64,000 bases of DNA from the NCBI RefSeq assembly GCF_002863005.1, contig NZ_PKDG01000008.1, forward strand, positions 62,001 through 126,000, in the 5' to 3' direction. The notes beneath the pieces were generated by a model that searched no databases, was not told where the DNA came from, and saw nothing but the letters and a program-made list of their open reading frames with translations. This stretch comes from Pseudoxanthomonas sp. Lineage in GTDB: Bacteria > Pseudomonadota > Gammaproteobacteria > Xanthomonadales > Xanthomonadaceae. Both the position numbers and the translations under genes were made by a program. Of this stretch, positions 8,203 to 17,100 are shown one piece after another (position 1 is the stretch's first letter; every line of letters begins with the position of its first letter).

Positions 8203-11200
8203 ATGCCCTCGTGGCGGCGCCGACTGGCGGCCTGGTGCCTGCCCCTGCTGGGCGGGATGGCCGCGCTTTGTCCGACGGCGCATGCGCTGGACCCGTCCAA
8301 GTCGTTCCATCACTACGTCCGCAACCATTGGAGCCTGGAACAGGGCCTGCCCCAGCTCAGCGTGCTGGCCATCGCCCAGGACAAGCCCGGCTACCTCTGG
8401 TTCGGCACGCAGGCGGGCCTGAGCCGTTTCGATGGCGTGCGCTTCACCAATTTCGACCTGGATAACACCCCCGAACTGCCCAGCACCTGGATCCAGGCGC
8501 TGCAAACCGACCGCGAGGGCCGGCTGTGGATCGGCACGCCGCAGGGTCTGGCGGTGCGCGAAGGCAACCGCATCCGCACGATCGCGCTGGCTCCCGGCGA
8601 GGCGCCGGGCGTGGTCGACGTACGCGCACTGGCGCGCGATGGCCGCGGCCGCCTAATCGTCGCCACGAACCGCGGCGTCATGACGGTGGCGGCCGATCGC
8701 CTGCGGATGCTCCATCCGCTCGATGATGGCGGCGCGTTGGCCGTGCACGTGGATGACGACGACGCGCTCTGGGTCGGCGGCCGCGGCCGGGTGCACGTAT
8801 TCGACGGCGCGGGCGAGCGGATCCTGGCCTTGCCTGCGCGTGCGGCGCTGGCCACCGTCACGTCGCTGGCGCGCCACGATGGCCGACTGTGGGCCGGCTG
8901 CGATGCCGGCCTGTTCGCGCTCGTGGGCCAGCACTGGCAGCCGCAGCGCGACGTGGCACCGGCCAGCGGAGGCGTACAGGCGCTCTACGGGGACCGCGAC
9001 GGCATCCTGTGGGCGAGCACCCGCGACACGCTCTACCGCCTGCAGGCAGGACGGCTGCTGGAACGGATCGCGGCCGACGGTCCGTTGGCGGAAATCCGGG
9101 CGTTCTACGAGGACCGCGAGTCCAACCTGTGGCTCGGCAGCAACAACGAAGGCGCCAGCCGCGCGTGGAATGGCTGGACGCGCAGATACAGCCGCGCCGA
9201 GGGCCTGCACCAGCCGTTGCTGTGGTCGGCTGCGCAGGCCCCCGATGGCCGCGTGTGGGTCGGTAGCGACGACGGCGTGAGCGTGCTGGACGCCGGGCGC
9301 TTCCGCACGGTGGTGCCCGGCCGGGCGCTTCCGCATCCCGCCGCTTACAGCCTGTTGCCCGAGAACGGGCAGACGTGGATCGGTACCCGCGACGGCGCGG
9401 CGCTGTATCGCGATGGCCGCGTGCAACGCCCGGCAATGCTGGCCGCCATGGATGCCGCCCAGGTCAACGGCATCGTGCGCGACCGCCGCGGTCGCCTGTG
9501 GTTCGCCACCAGCACGGGCCTGTACCGCGAACAGGATGGACGCCTGAAGCACTACGGCGAATCCGCAGGCCTGCGCGACGTGCGCGTGCGCGTGCTGATG
9601 GAGACGCGCGACGAACGCCTGCTGGTCGGCACGCAGAGCGGCCTTTACGAATTCGTTGACGAGCGCCTGATCGCCGTGCCGTTCACCGGCACCGGCCTGG
9701 ACGCGCCGCACGTCGTTTCGCTGCACGAACTCGCCGGCGGCCAGTGGCTGGTGGGGGCGCTGTCGGAAGAACTGCTGCTGCTGTTCGACGGCCAGCGCTG
9801 GACGCGCCTCGACAAGAAGCGCGGCATCCCGGCGAACGCGCCGTTCTTCTTCGCCGAAGACGCCCGCGGATTCCTCTGGGCGGCGGGCCTGCGCGGCATC
9901 TACCGCGTGCCGGTGGCGGACCTGCTGTCCGCCGCCGACGACCCGGCCTTCCGCGTGACGGCGCGGACATTGCTCAACGAGCGCGGCGATCGCCATGGTG
10001 GACAGAAGGGCGACTGCTGCAACGGCGCCGGCAACAGCCGCGGTTTCATGGTCGACAACGCACTGTGGTTGCCGACGCGCGACGGCGTGGTGGTGATGGC
10101 GACCGACCAGTCGCTCGCGAACGACTACGTACCCGAATCGGTGATCGAGCGCATACAGGTCCAGGGCGAGTGGCGGCCGGCGGAACGCGCCACCGAATGG
10201 TCGCTGCCGAGTGGCGCGCGCGACCTGCGCTTCGAGTTCACCACCCTCAGTTTCCAGGCCTCGGACCATATCGACATCCGGTACCGCCTGAAGGGCTACG
10301 ATGACGCGTGGAAGCTGCTCGACGATCCGCACCAGCGCAGCGCCACCTACACCAACCTGCCGGCGGGGCGCTACGTCTTCGAAGTGCTCGGCACCAACAA
10401 CAGTGGCGTGTCGGGGCGAGCCGCCGCCACCCAGGCGTTCTCCATCGCCCCGTACTTCTACGAAAGCCCGTGGTTCTACCTGCTGCTCGCGCTCGCACTC
10501 GCGATCCTCGTGCTGCTGTCCAACCGCTGGGTGCTGCGGCGCCACCACAACCGGCGTGTCGCGCTGGAACGCCTCGTGCAGCAGCGCACGCGCGACCTGC
10601 AGCAGGCGAACCGCCAGCTGGAAGCGATCAGCCTGACCGATCCGCTGACCGGCCTGCACAACCGTCGCTACCTGACCCGCCAGTTGCCGGCCGACATCGC
10701 CTATTACCAGCGCATGCCCGGCTTCGCGGCGGGCGTGGACGTGCTGGCGTTCGCGCTGCTCGACATCGACCATTTCAAGTCGATCAACGATGGCCACGGC
10801 CACCAGGCGGGCGACCACGTACTGCAGACCGTCGCGCACCGGCTGCGCACGCTGTCGCGCGACGGCGACTACGTCATCCGCTGGGGCGGCGAGGAATTCC
10901 TCATGGTCTTCCGCCCCATGCCACGCCACGAACTGCATGCGCTGGGGCGCCGCATCTGCCTGGCGATCGCCGCAGAGCCCGTCGACGTGGCGGGCGCGCG
11001 CCTCCAGGTGACGGCATCGCTCGGCGTGATCGGGTATCCGCCTTTCCCGGATGCCCCCGACCTGCTGGGGTGGGAGCAACTCGTCTCGCTGGCGGACCGT
11101 GCGCTGTACGAGGTGAAGGCGCAGGGCCGCAACGGGTGGGCGCTGTACGAAGCCGCGGCTTCGGTCTCGCCGCTGCCCGATGCCGACCACGTGCGTCGCG

Positions 11201-11280
11201 ATCCCGGCGAACTCGTCCGGCGCGGACACTTGGTCCTGCGGGGCCCGCATCATCCGGCGTCGCCGACGCGCGGCGATTGA
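8203..11280 (+). CDS. Diguanylate cyclase with periplasmic beta-propeller sensor (GGDEF)
   Basis: A membrane-bound diguanylate cyclase of about 1025 residues that should make c-di-GMP from GTP. It has a signal peptide ('RLAAWCLPLLGGMAALCPTA'), about a dozen propeller repeats of the 'LWFGTQAGLSRFDG' type, a Y_Y_Y-type beta domain, a membrane helix (about 756-780), a short coiled coil and a GGDEF domain (about 812-975). The active motif 'GGEEF' begins at residue 895, preceded five residues earlier by the RxxD inhibitory site 'RDGD'. A Cys-Cys insertion, 'GDCCNGAGN', lies near residue 605. The ATG at 8203 has no Shine-Dalgarno sequence. A CTG at 8170 in the same frame has GGAG 7 bases upstream and may be the true start. 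Confidence 0.92.
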   Translation: MPSWRRRLAAWCLPLLGGMAALCPTAHALDPSKSFHHYVRNHWSLEQGLPQLSVLAIAQDKPGYLWFGTQAGLSRFDGVRFTNFDLDNTPELPSTWIQALQTDREGRLWIGTPQGLAVREGNRIRTIALAPGEAPGVVDVRALARDGRGRLIVATNRGVMTVAADRLRMLHPLDDGGALAVHVDDDDALWVGGRGRVHVFDGAGERILALPARAALATVTSLARHDGRLWAGCDAGLFALVGQHWQPQRDVAPASGGVQALYGDRDGILWASTRDTLYRLQAGRLLERIAADGPLAEIRAFYEDRESNLWLGSNNEGASRAWNGWTRRYSRAEGLHQPLLWSAAQAPDGRVWVGSDDGVSVLDAGRFRTVVPGRALPHPAAYSLLPENGQTWIGTRDGAALYRDGRVQRPAMLAAMDAAQVNGIVRDRRGRLWFATSTGLYREQDGRLKHYGESAGLRDVRVRVLMETRDERLLVGTQSGLYEFVDERLIAVPFTGTGLDAPHVVSLHELAGGQWLVGALSEELLLLFDGQRWTRLDKKRGIPANAPFFFAEDARGFLWAAGLRGIYRVPVADLLSAADDPAFRVTARTLLNERGDRHGGQKGDCCNGAGNSRGFMVDNALWLPTRDGVVVMATDQSLANDYVPESVIERIQVQGEWRPAERATEWSLPSGARDLRFEFTTLSFQASDHIDIRYRLKGYDDAWKLLDDPHQRSATYTNLPAGRYVFEVLGTNNSGVSGRAAATQAFSIAPYFYESPWFYLLLALALAILVLLSNRWVLRRHHNRRVALERLVQQRTRDLQQANRQLEAISLTDPLTGLHNRRYLTRQLPADIAYYQRMPGFAAGVDVLAFALLDIDHFKSINDGHGHQAGDHVLQTVAHRLRTLSRDGDYVIRWGGEEFLMVFRPMPRHELHALGRRICLAIAAEPVDVAGARLQVTASLGVIGYPPFPDAPDLLGWEQLVSLADRALYEVKAQGRNGWALYEAAASVSPLPDADHVRRDPGELVRRGHLVLRGPHHPASPTRGD

Positions 11281-11325
11281 CGGCATCGCAACGCGTCCGC
11301 GCTACGCTGTCGCGCCAGGTTGCGG

Positions 11326-12339
11326 ATGCTCTCCATGAAGATGGTACTCCCGATGTTCGCCCTCGCGGCGATGTCCTTCGCCAACGTGTCCTTCGCGCAG
11401 ACGACATCGACGCCACGCTACGGCGCGCGGCTCGAAGGCTTCGACTACCCGCATCCGGTGCGGACCTTCGCGTTCGCCTCGCAGGACCAACCGCTGGAGA
11501 TGGCCTACCTGGATGTCGCCCCCGCCAGACCGAACGGTCGCACCGTCGTGCTGCTGCATGGCAAGAACTTCTGTGCGGCTACGTGGGACGCGACGATCAC
11601 AGCACTGACCGGTGCGGGTTATCGGGTGATCGCGCCGGACCAGATCGGCTTCTGCAAGTCGAGCAAGCCGCCGCGCTACCAGTATTCCTTCGCCCAGCTC
11701 GCCGGCAACACCCACGCCCTGCTCGAGCAACTCGGCATCGAACGCGCGACGATCGTCGGCCATTCGATGGGCGGCATGCTGGCGGCACGCTTCGCCCTGC
11801 AATATCCACAGGCCACCGAACGCCTGCTGCTGGTCAATCCGATCGGCCTCGAGGACTGGAAGGCCGAAGGCGTGCCCTGGCGCAGCTTGGATGCCTGGTA
11901 CGCGCGCGAGCAGAAGACGACCTTCGACAGCATCCGCGACTACCAGCGCACCGTGTACTACGGCGGCGACTGGAAGCCCGCCTACGAGCGGTGGGTGCAG
12001 ATGCTCGGCGGCATGTACGCCGGCGACGGTGGAAAGGCCGTGGCGTGGAGCCAGGCGCTGACCTCGGACATGGTGTTCAACCAGCCGGTGGTGTACGAGT
12101 TCCCGTGCATCGCCGCAGCGACCACGCTGTTCATCGGCCAGAAGGATCGCACCGCGATCGGCAAGGATCTGGCCCCGCCGGACGTCGCCCAGCGGCTGGG
12201 CGATTATCCGACGCTGGGCAAGCGCGCCGCGGACGCGATTCCCGGTGCGACGCTGGTGGAATTCGCCGACCTGGGGCATTCGCCGCAAGTGGAAGCGCCG
12301 GCGCGCTTCAACGCAGCGCTGCTGTCCGCATTGCAGTAA
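11326..12339 (+). CDS. Exported alpha/beta hydrolase
   Basis: A 337-residue alpha/beta-fold hydrolase with a signal peptide ('MVLPMFALAAMSFANVSFA'). The oxyanion strand 'VVLLHGKNFCAATW' precedes the nucleophile elbow 'GHSMGGM' (Ser147), and a C-terminal 'DLGHSPQVEAP' supplies the likely catalytic His. This is the epoxide hydrolase / haloperoxidase-like type of the superfamily. The substrate is not predictable. AGGT lies about 5 bases before the ATG at 11326. An in-frame TTG at 11320 and an ATG at 11335 are alternatives. It converges on the methionine operon, with only 6 bases between the two stops. Confidence 0.88.
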   Translation: MLSMKMVLPMFALAAMSFANVSFAQTTSTPRYGARLEGFDYPHPVRTFAFASQDQPLEMAYLDVAPARPNGRTVVLLHGKNFCAATWDATITALTGAGYRVIAPDQIGFCKSSKPPRYQYSFAQLAGNTHALLEQLGIERATIVGHSMGGMLAARFALQYPQATERLLLVNPIGLEDWKAEGVPWRSLDAWYAREQKTTFDSIRDYQRTVYYGGDWKPAYERWVQMLGGMYAGDGGKAVAWSQALTSDMVFNQPVVYEFPCIAAATTLFIGQKDRTAIGKDLAPPDVAQRLGDYPTLGKRAADAIPGATLVEFADLGHSPQVEAPARFNAALLSALQ

Positions 12340-12345
12340 CTGCGG

Positions 12346-13422
12346 TTAGCGCATGGAGGCGATCGCCAGCACGTCGTCCAGCAAGGCCGCCGCGGTGACA
12401 TCGGCACCGGCCCCCGGTCCCTGGATGACGAGCGGCTGTTCGGGATAGCGATCGCTGTAGATCGCGACGCGGTTGTCGGTGCCGCCGCCGCCACACAGCG
12501 GATGATCCAGCGGCAGCGCTTGCAGACCCACGCTGGCGCGCGCATGGTCGAAACGGCCGAGGAAGCGCAGTCGCGCGCCATGGCGGTAGGCCTCCTTGAA
12601 GCGCGCTGCCAGCGGCGCATCCAGCTGGCTGAGCGCGGCATCGAGCGCGGGCAGCGGCAGGGCGGCGAGTTCCTTGGGTACCAGCGAATCCACGCGCACG
12701 TCATCGGACTGCAGCGGAAGTCCTGCCGCCCGCGCGAGGATCAGCAGCTTGCGGCGGACGTCTTCGCCGGACAGGTCGAGTCGCGGATCGGGTTCGGTGT
12801 AGCCGGCCTGGCGCGCCTGGCGCACGAACCCGGAAAAAGGGCGCATGCCGTCGTACTGGTTGAACAGCCACGCCAGCGAGCCCGACAGCACGCCTTCGAC
12901 GCGATGGATGCGGTCGCCTCCGTCCACCAGCGCGCGCAGGCTGCGCAGCAGTGGCAACCCCGCACCGACCGTGGCGGCGTCGCCGTACCGCGCACCGGAA
13001 CCCGCGCGTGCGCGGGCGATCGCGTCGGCGCGCAGCCATGCGCCCCCGAGGCCGAGCTTGTTGGCGGTCACCACGTGCACGCCGCGCGACAGCCATTCGG
13101 CGTGCCAGTCGGCCACCGAATCGCTGGCCGTGGCATCGACCACGATGTCGCCCGGCCGCAGTGCTTCGCCCTCGGCCCACGGCGGAATGGCGTCCTCGCG
13201 GGATGCCGCTTGGTTCGCCTCCTGCAGGGCGCGCTGTGCCGACGTCCCGCACGCATGCAGGGCGCGGGAATTGGCCAGCCAGGCCAAGGCCGGCACCGGC
13301 AGTGCGCGTTCCTGCAGGCGCTGGTAACGCGCGACGAAGGCGCTGCCGACGACGCCGGTGCCGAGCAGCGCCAGCTTCGGCGCGGTACGCGGTGCCGTCG
13401 CAAGCCGGACGACCGTACTCAT
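12346..13422 (-). CDS. hom: Homoserine dehydrogenase (stand-alone, methionine operon)
   Basis: A 358-residue NAD(P)-dependent homoserine dehydrogenase, which reduces aspartate semialdehyde to homoserine. The dinucleotide fold starts with 'KLALLGTGVVGSAFVARY'. The catalytic domain shows 'VVTANKLGLGG' and 'YGDAATVGAGLPLLRSL', with the family region 'VLSGSLAWLFNQYDG'. It lacks both the aspartokinase domain and a C-terminal ACT regulatory domain, so it should not be feedback-inhibited in the usual way. It is the last gene of metX-metB-hom: its ATG overlaps the metB stop by 4 bases. Control probably comes from the upstream SAM riboswitch. Confidence 0.93.
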   Translation of the reverse strand: MSTVVRLATAPRTAPKLALLGTGVVGSAFVARYQRLQERALPVPALAWLANSRALHACGTSAQRALQEANQAASREDAIPPWAEGEALRPGDIVVDATASDSVADWHAEWLSRGVHVVTANKLGLGGAWLRADAIARARAGSGARYGDAATVGAGLPLLRSLRALVDGGDRIHRVEGVLSGSLAWLFNQYDGMRPFSGFVRQARQAGYTEPDPRLDLSGEDVRRKLLILARAAGLPLQSDDVRVDSLVPKELAALPLPALDAALSQLDAPLAARFKEAYRHGARLRFLGRFDHARASVGLQALPLDHPLCGGGGTDNRVAIYSDRYPEQPLVIQGPGAGADVTAAALLDDVLAIASMR

Positions 13423-14642
13423 GCGTCGGCGAGCTTGCGCTTGGATTCGGTGGCGACGGCTTCGGCACGCGCGAGTGCGGCGGTGATGTCCGCCAGCAGG
13501 TCGTCGGTCGCTTCGATGCCGACCGACAGGCGCAGCAGGCCGTCGGAGACGCCGGCCTTGGCGCGCGCTTCCGGCGTCATCGCGGCGTGCGTCATGGTGG
13601 CCGGATGCGCCACCAGGCTTTCTACGCCGCCCAGTGATTCGGCCAGGGTGAAGTAGCGCAGGCCCTCGACGAAGGCGCGCACGGCTTCTTCGCCACCTTC
13701 TAGCTCCAGGCTCAGCATCGCGCCGAAGCCCTTCTGCTGGCGCGCCGCTACCGCATGTCCGGGATGCGTGGCCAGGCCCGGGAAGTAGACCTTCGACACC
13801 GCAGGGTGCGTCTCCAGCAACGCGGCGATGGCGTTGGCGTTCTCCTGGTGCGCGCGCAGGCGGGCGTCCAGCGTGCGCAAGCCGCGCAGCGTCAGGAAGC
13901 TGTCGAACGGCGAGCCGGTCAGGCCCAGCGCATTCGCCCACCACACCAACTGCTGATGGGTCTCCGCATCGCGCGCGATCACCGCGCCACCGACCACGTC
14001 GCTGTGGCCGTTGATGTACTTGGTGGTGGAGTGCAGCACGAGATCGGCACCGAACGCGATCGGCGTCTGCAGCGCCGGCGACAGGAAGGTGTTGTCCACC
14101 ACCGTGCGCGCTCCCACCTTGTGTGCGGCCTCGATGACGAAGCGCAGGTCGGTGATCCGCAGCAGCGGGTTGGACGGCGTTTCGATCAGCACCAGCTTCG
14201 GCGACTGCGCCAGCGCATCGGCCAGCGAACGTGGATCGGTCAGGTCGGCAGTGATGAGTTCGAAATGCCCCTTCTTCGCCAGCGCGTTGAACAGGCGCCA
14301 GCTGCCGCCGTACGCGTCGTGCGGCACGACCAGGCGGTCGCCCGGCTCCAGCAGCGCATTCAACACCAGCGTGATGGCGCCCATGCCGGTCGCGGTGACG
14401 ACGGCGCCGGCGCCGCCTTCCAGGTCGGCCAGCGCTTCGGCCAGCAGGTCGCGCGTGGGATTACCGCTGCGGGTGTAGTCGTATTCGCGCTTCTGCGCGA
14501 AGCCGGCGAAGCTGAAGTTGGACGACAACACGATCGGCGGCGTCACCGCGCCATAGGCGGTGTCGCGGTCGATGCCGGCGCGCACGGCGGCGGTGGCGGG
14601 ACGACAGGGCGCGTCGCCATCGGTGGGGACGTAGCTGCTCAT
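13419..14642 (-). CDS. metB: Cystathionine gamma-synthase / O-succinylhomoserine lyase family (PLP)
   Basis: A 407-residue PLP enzyme of the Cys/Met metabolism family. The cofactor lysine is in 'LHSTTKYINGHSDVVGG'. Other family marks are 'YDYTRSGNPTRDLLAEALA' near the N-terminus, 'IETPSNPLLRITDL' and 'ESLGGVESLVAHPATMTHA' near the C-terminus. It should condense acyl-homoserine with cysteine to give cystathionine. Use of sulfide directly cannot be excluded from sequence. It is the middle gene of the operon, with ATGA overlaps on both sides. Confidence 0.93.
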   Translation of the reverse strand: MSSYVPTDGDAPCRPATAAVRAGIDRDTAYGAVTPPIVLSSNFSFAGFAQKREYDYTRSGNPTRDLLAEALADLEGGAGAVVTATGMGAITLVLNALLEPGDRLVVPHDAYGGSWRLFNALAKKGHFELITADLTDPRSLADALAQSPKLVLIETPSNPLLRITDLRFVIEAAHKVGARTVVDNTFLSPALQTPIAFGADLVLHSTTKYINGHSDVVGGAVIARDAETHQQLVWWANALGLTGSPFDSFLTLRGLRTLDARLRAHQENANAIAALLETHPAVSKVYFPGLATHPGHAVAARQQKGFGAMLSLELEGGEEAVRAFVEGLRYFTLAESLGGVESLVAHPATMTHAAMTPEARAKAGVSDGLLRLSVGIEATDDLLADITAALARAEAVATESKRKLADA

Positions 14643-15685
14643 GCGGAATCTCCGGCGGCGCGCAGGGCCGAGGTCAGGATGGAATCGATGCGGTCGGTTT
14701 CTTTCAGGAAGGCGTCGTGGCCGTAGGGCGAGCGCAGCACGCGGAGCTGGCCCAGCGTGCCGAGGCCTTCGACCAGCGAGACGGAGTCGGACAGCGGCAC
14801 CAGGCGGTCGCCTTCCACGGCGACCACCAGGGTGGGCACGCGCACGTCGGCGGGGTCGACGCGGTGCAGGTCGATGGATTCGGACAGGCGCACATAAGCG
14901 GTCACCGGCGTGCGCGCGACGTACTGCGCGCCGGCGGCGTCCAGATAGTCCTCGGCAGCCACGCGCACGCGGCCATTGACGATCTCGGGCGCCGCGTCGA
15001 AACGCTCGCCGAATTCCTCCGGTGTGCGGTAGCTCAGCATCGCGAACTGGCGTGCCAGCGACAGGCCCTGCGCATCGGCGCACTGCAGCTGGCCCAGCGT
15101 CACCGCGCGACGCTGCAGCGCGCGCCAGGCAGCGGCATAGGGATGGGCGCGGTGCGCGCCGCTGACGGCGATGAGCTTCTCCAGCCGTTCCGGATGGCGC
15201 ACGGCGAACTGCAGGCCCACCAGTGCCCCGTAGGAATAGCCGACGAAGGCCTGCAGGCGCGCGATGCCCAGCGCCGACAGCAGCTTGGCGATGGCATCGG
15301 CCTGGTCGGCGGTATCGATGGGCGCGTCGAGGCGCCCGTCGGCGCCGACGAAGTCGAACGCGAGCAACTGGCGTTGCGAAGGATCCAGCGCGCGGTCCGC
15401 GCCGACCAGTTCGTTCAACCATCCGCTTTCGGCGAACACGTCGCTGGCGGCGAGGTGGCGATGCGCGGAGATGCCGCCGGCGACGAACACGACCGGGGCG
15501 CCCGTCGCGCCCTGGAGTTCGTAGCGCAAGGTCACCGCCCGCGTGCCGGCATGGCGCATGGCCAGCTCGACCACCACTTCACCCCGCAGCGCGCGCGGAC
15601 CTGCGTCCTGCGGGGAAGACAGCGGAAACGCCTCGATCAGCGAGGGTTCGGGCAAGCGGTTCAGCGCGGGACTGGCGTAACTCAT
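14639..15685 (-). CDS. metX: Homoserine O-acyltransferase (MetX-type alpha/beta hydrolase fold)
   Basis: A 348-residue acyltransferase of the MetX fold that activates homoserine for cystathionine synthesis. The nucleophile elbow is 'VGYSYGALVGLQFAVRHP'. The end carries 'VEGDRLVPLSDSVSLVEGL' and 'SPYGHDAFLKETDRI', which supply the catalytic Asp and His. It is shorter than classical homoserine acetyltransferases, and the acyl donor (acetyl- or succinyl-CoA) cannot be told by eye. The ATG at 15685 has GGAAG about 6 bases upstream. It is the first gene of metX-metB-hom, preceded by a SAM-I riboswitch leader about 100 bases upstream. Confidence 0.9.
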   Translation of the reverse strand: MSYASPALNRLPEPSLIEAFPLSSPQDAGPRALRGEVVVELAMRHAGTRAVTLRYELQGATGAPVVFVAGGISAHRHLAASDVFAESGWLNELVGADRALDPSQRQLLAFDFVGADGRLDAPIDTADQADAIAKLLSALGIARLQAFVGYSYGALVGLQFAVRHPERLEKLIAVSGAHRAHPYAAAWRALQRRAVTLGQLQCADAQGLSLARQFAMLSYRTPEEFGERFDAAPEIVNGRVRVAAEDYLDAAGAQYVARTPVTAYVRLSESIDLHRVDPADVRVPTLVVAVEGDRLVPLSDSVSLVEGLGTLGQLRVLRSPYGHDAFLKETDRIDSILTSALRAAGDSA

Positions 15686-15782
15686 GGCGGCTTCCGGTGG
15701 GCATCCCTCGCGGGACGGGACTGCACCACCGAGCTTCGCGGAGCTCGCGTTCGCCGTGCGAGGGCACGGTACGAACCATCTT

Positions 15783-15877
15783 CCGGCAGACGCTGAGGTC
15801 CCCGCAGGATTTGGCACCACCACGGCGCTTGCGCGTCGCTGGCTGCCCCGGCTTCTTCGGGCCTGTCCCTCTGCCGG
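15783..15877 (-). ncRNA. SAM-I riboswitch (S-box leader) of the metX operon
   Basis: On the minus strand the leader shows the S-box core in order: CAGAGGGACAGGCCCGAAGA, then GCCGGGGCAGCC, a variable stem, GGTGGTGCCAAATCCTGC, and a closing strand. The outer helix P1 pairs CCGGCAGA (15870-15877) with TCTGCCGG (15783-15790) perfectly over 8 base pairs. Its position upstream of metX-metB-hom fits SAM-dependent repression. The stretch between aptamer and ATG has several G+C hairpins, including a possible CGGTGG/CCACCG pairing next to the GGAAG ribosome site, but no U-run. This suggests translational rather than intrinsic-terminator control. Confidence 0.9.
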
Positions 15878-15893
15878 TCTCGATGGTGGAGCT

Positions 15894-15922
15894 ACTTTGC
15901 CCCCGGCTCCGACCGATGTCAA
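15894..15922 (-). promoter_or_regulatory. Candidate sigma-70 promoter of the metX operon
   Basis: Reading the minus strand, a perfect TTGACA (15917-15922) is followed after 17 bases by CAAAGT (15894-15899). The -10 half is weak, but the spacing is ideal. Transcription would start about 10 bases before the SAM-I aptamer. Confidence 0.6.
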
Positions 15923-16003
15923 TCGCTTTATTCGGATGAAGCGATGGATTCTTGACCGCGATCCCGCTGCCGGCGGGTGCGGCAATGCCGCATAATCCCT
16001 GAC

Positions 16004-17098
16004 ATGACCTTGAAACCCCTTCTGGGCGGCCTGTTCGCGGCCTTGCTGGCCGGCTGTTCCACTGCCCCCCTGCACACCTCGACCCCGCCTGCGCCGCCGC
16101 CCAAGACCGCCGCCGACGCCATCCTTCCGGAAGCGTGGGTGTCCGCGCCGGTCGCCGGCGACGAACTGGATTCGCTGGTGGCGTGGCCGACCGAAGACGG
16201 CCCGGTGTGGCTGATCGCCACCGCCAAGGCGACCCACCACCTGGCCATCTACGATGCCGACACCGGTCAGCGACTGCGTACGGTCGGCACCCCGGGCGAC
16301 GCGGTGGGCCAGTTCAACCGGCCGAACGGCATCGCCGTGTTCGGCGACCTGTTGTTCGTGGCCGAACGCGACAACCACCGCGTGCAGGCCTTCCGCCTGC
16401 CGGAGTTCGCGCCACTGGGCGCGTTCGGGGCCGATGTGCTGCGCTCGCCCTACGGCCTGTGGGTGCACGAGACCGCGCCGGGCGAGCTGGAGCTGTTCGT
16501 CACCGACAGCTTCATGGCCGATTTCCGCACGATGACCCTGCCACCGATGGCCGACCTGGATGGTCGCGTGAAGCGGTTCCAGGTGCGCGTCGAGGAGGGC
16601 GGGAAGCTGGAAACCCGACTGCTCGGGCAATTCGGCGATACCGGCGCGGCCGGCGCGCTGCGCATGGTCGAATCCATCGCCGGAGATCCGGCGCACGACC
16701 GCTTGCTGATCGCCGAGGAAGACCGCCGCGTCGGATCCACCCTGCGGGACTATCGGCTGGCGACCGGCGCCTACCGTGGCCACAGCCTGCCAACATTCGA
16801 CGCCGATGCCGAAGGCATCGCGCTGTGGTCGTGCACCACCGAGGCCGGTTACTGGATCGCCGTGGACCAGCTGACCCCGACGCGCTTCCGCGTCTTCGAC
16901 CGCGCCACGCTGGCGCCGTCCGGTGTGTTCTCAGGCAAGGTGGCGTCCAACACCGACGGCGAGACCGTCTACGCCATGCCGACCAAGCGGTTCCCGGCCG
17001 GCGCGCTGTTCGCGCTCCACAACGACGTCTCGCTGGCCGCCTTCGACCTGCGCGACATCGCCCGCGCGCTCGACCTGCAGGGCGATTGCCCGCGGTGA
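16004..17098 (+). CDS. Lipoprotein with phytase-like beta-propeller
   Basis: A 364-residue protein with a lipoprotein signal ending in 'ALLAGC', so it should be membrane-anchored. The body reads as a six-bladed propeller: NHL-like stretches 'GQFNRPNGIAVFGDLLFVAE' and 'RDNHRVQAFRLPEF', then blocks typical of 3-phytase-like propellers, 'FDADAEGIALWSC', 'GYWIAVDQLTPTRFRVFDR' and 'FPAGALFALHNDVSLAAFD'. True phytase activity needs a set of acidic calcium-binding residues that I could not verify, so 'phytase-like' is the safe name. The M23 peptidase start overlaps its stop or lies 2 bases after it. Confidence 0.85.
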   Translation: MTLKPLLGGLFAALLAGCSTAPLHTSTPPAPPPKTAADAILPEAWVSAPVAGDELDSLVAWPTEDGPVWLIATAKATHHLAIYDADTGQRLRTVGTPGDAVGQFNRPNGIAVFGDLLFVAERDNHRVQAFRLPEFAPLGAFGADVLRSPYGLWVHETAPGELELFVTDSFMADFRTMTLPPMADLDGRVKRFQVRVEEGGKLETRLLGQFGDTGAAGALRMVESIAGDPAHDRLLIAEEDRRVGSTLRDYRLATGAYRGHSLPTFDADAEGIALWSCTTEAGYWIAVDQLTPTRFRVFDRATLAPSGVFSGKVASNTDGETVYAMPTKRFPAGALFALHNDVSLAAFDLRDIARALDLQGDCPR

Positions 17099-17100
17099 GC

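Noticed and set aside
8653..11286. An 877-codon minus-strand frame opposite the diguanylate cyclase
   Set aside because: The plus strand carries GGDEF and propeller motifs. The minus product is low complexity without recognisable domains.
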